Shown: positions 6,422 through 7,048 of the stretch, in pieces | Numbering within the stretch: the first letter of the stretch is position 1 | Layout of the letters: each line of letters opens with the position of its first letter | DNA from: an uncultured Clostridium sp. | GTDB lineage: Bacteria > Bacillota > Clostridia > Lachnospirales > Lachnospiraceae | Reading direction: 5' to 3' | Length of the DNA stretch: 7,048 nt | NCBI GenBank assembly: GCA_947643685.1 | Contig: CANRXD010000082.1 | Location: forward strand, 1-7,048 | Notes under the pieces: model-generated | What the model was told of the DNA's origin: nothing | What the model saw: only the letters and a program-made list of their open reading frames with translations | Databases searched by the model: none | Program-made: the position numbers and the translations under genes

Positions 6422-7048
6422 TTACCCCTTATCCCGCTTTCTGAAATTCCGTATAAACAGGATGGAAATCAGCATCTGTATCATATACCTGGAGGCGTTA
6501 ATGGGGGTCAGATAGCTGGCGCCGCAAATACGCTCATCCATAACCACAGGAACCTCAGCCACCTTTGCGCCCTGCTTTAGCAGATAGGAAATGGTATCCG
6601 GCTCCGGTCCATAATTTAATTCCCTGGAAAATTCCTCAATCATCCTTCTGTTAAACATCCGCATCCCGGAGGTAGGATCCTTAATCACTGTCTTTGTGGT
6701 CAGGCGGATGGCAAATTCAATCAGATTGCTCCCCAGCATCCGCATGGAGCCAATCTTTTTTTTCTCCGTGAACCGCGAACCGATCACAATGTCATATCCC
6801 TCATCCATTTTTTCCTTCATGGGGCCGATATACTCCGGCCTGTGCTGTCCGTCTCCGTCAAACTGAATCGCACAGGAATATCCCTTCTTGCAGGCATAGC
6901 GGATTCCTGCCTGAAACCCTCCGGAAAGTCCAAGATTCACCGGAAGGTCCAGACAATTATAATGTCTTTCCTTACAGATCTCTCCGGTTCTGTCCCGGGA
7001 CCCGTCATTGACCACCACATAGTCAAACTGCGGAAACTCCCTGGTCAG
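6422..7048 (-). CDS. GT2 family glycosyltransferase, polyprenyl-phosphate sugar synthase-like, 5' end outside window
   Basis: 208 residues visible, entering at the right edge already in frame (LTREFPQFDYVVVNDGS). GT-A fold marks: VVVNDGSRDRTG (11-22) for nucleotide binding, LPVNLGLSGGFQAGIRYA (35-52), the DxD motif in FDGDGQH (63-69) for metal and sugar nucleotide, DIVIGSRF and IKDPTSGMRMFNRRMIEEF. This is the DPM1/GtrB-like branch of GT2, which moves a sugar from a nucleotide donor to undecaprenyl phosphate at the inner membrane face. There is no pair of C-terminal membrane helices as in GtrB. The end (ASYLTPINASRYMIQMLISILFIRNFRKR) is one amphipathic to hydrophobic stretch, so membrane attachment may rely on DUF2304 next door. 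About 15 to 30 residues with the first beta strand are missing. The GTG at 7016-7018 is internal, not a start. Which sugar is used cannot be told. Confidence 0.9.
   Translation of the reverse strand: MTREFPQFDYVVVNDGSRDRTGEICKERHYNCLDLPVNLGLSGGFQAGIRYACKKGYSCAIQFDGDGQHRPEYIGPMKEKMDEGYDIVIGSRFTEKKKIGSMRMLGSNLIEFAIRLTTKTVIKDPTSGMRMFNRRMIEEFSRELNYGPEPDTISYLLKQGAKVAEVPVVMDERICGASYLTPINASRYMIQMLISILFIRNFRKRDKG

Noticed and set aside
7016..7018. GTG as start of the GT2 gene
   Set aside because: It lies inside the first conserved strand (DYVVVNDGS), and the frame stays open to the window edge, so the true start is upstream.

Overview
The window is one compact polysaccharide operon fragment, read entirely on the minus strand (right to left). 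Short gaps (3 to 28 nt), one 4-nt ATGA overlap and G-rich Shine-Dalgarno (SD) sites suggest a Firmicute. Protein style and codon texture point to an anaerobic Clostridia, probably Lachnospiraceae. That placement is inference; the window carries no taxonomic marker.

Layout in transcription order. At the right edge: a GT2 polyprenyl-phosphate sugar synthase-like glycosyltransferase (start outside the window), a small DUF2304 membrane protein, and a large DUF2142 membrane protein. These three look like a lipid-linked sugar donor and membrane glycosyl transfer module. Next comes a 142-nt gap, the only sizeable one. It holds an 89-nt element that folds into a compact three-way junction, flanked by 7-bp direct repeats and lying just downstream of a candidate promoter. 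Then rfbC (dTDP-4-dehydrorhamnose 3,5-epimerase), wzm (ABC exporter permease) and wzt (ABC ATPase with a C-terminal carbohydrate-binding-type domain). Last are a class I SAM methyltransferase-like gene and, overlapping it by ATGA, a kinase-fold gene that runs off the left edge.

How the genes fit together (inference). rfbC supplies dTDP-L-rhamnose precursor for a rhamnose-containing glycan built on a lipid carrier. Wzm/Wzt export it, and the GT2/DUF2304/DUF2142 genes could add a side sugar outside the membrane. The order wzm - wzt(with C-domain) - methyltransferase - kinase-like recalls the Gram-negative O8/O9a system. There the single protein WbdD (methyltransferase plus kinase) caps the chain end and the Wzt C-domain reads the cap. 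Here the same pair of activities would be split over two coupled genes, probably in a Gram-positive. This and the structured leader element are the two observations most worth following up.

No tRNA, rRNA, CRISPR array, transposase or convincing intrinsic terminator was seen. Plus-strand open frames are shadows of the minus-strand genes.
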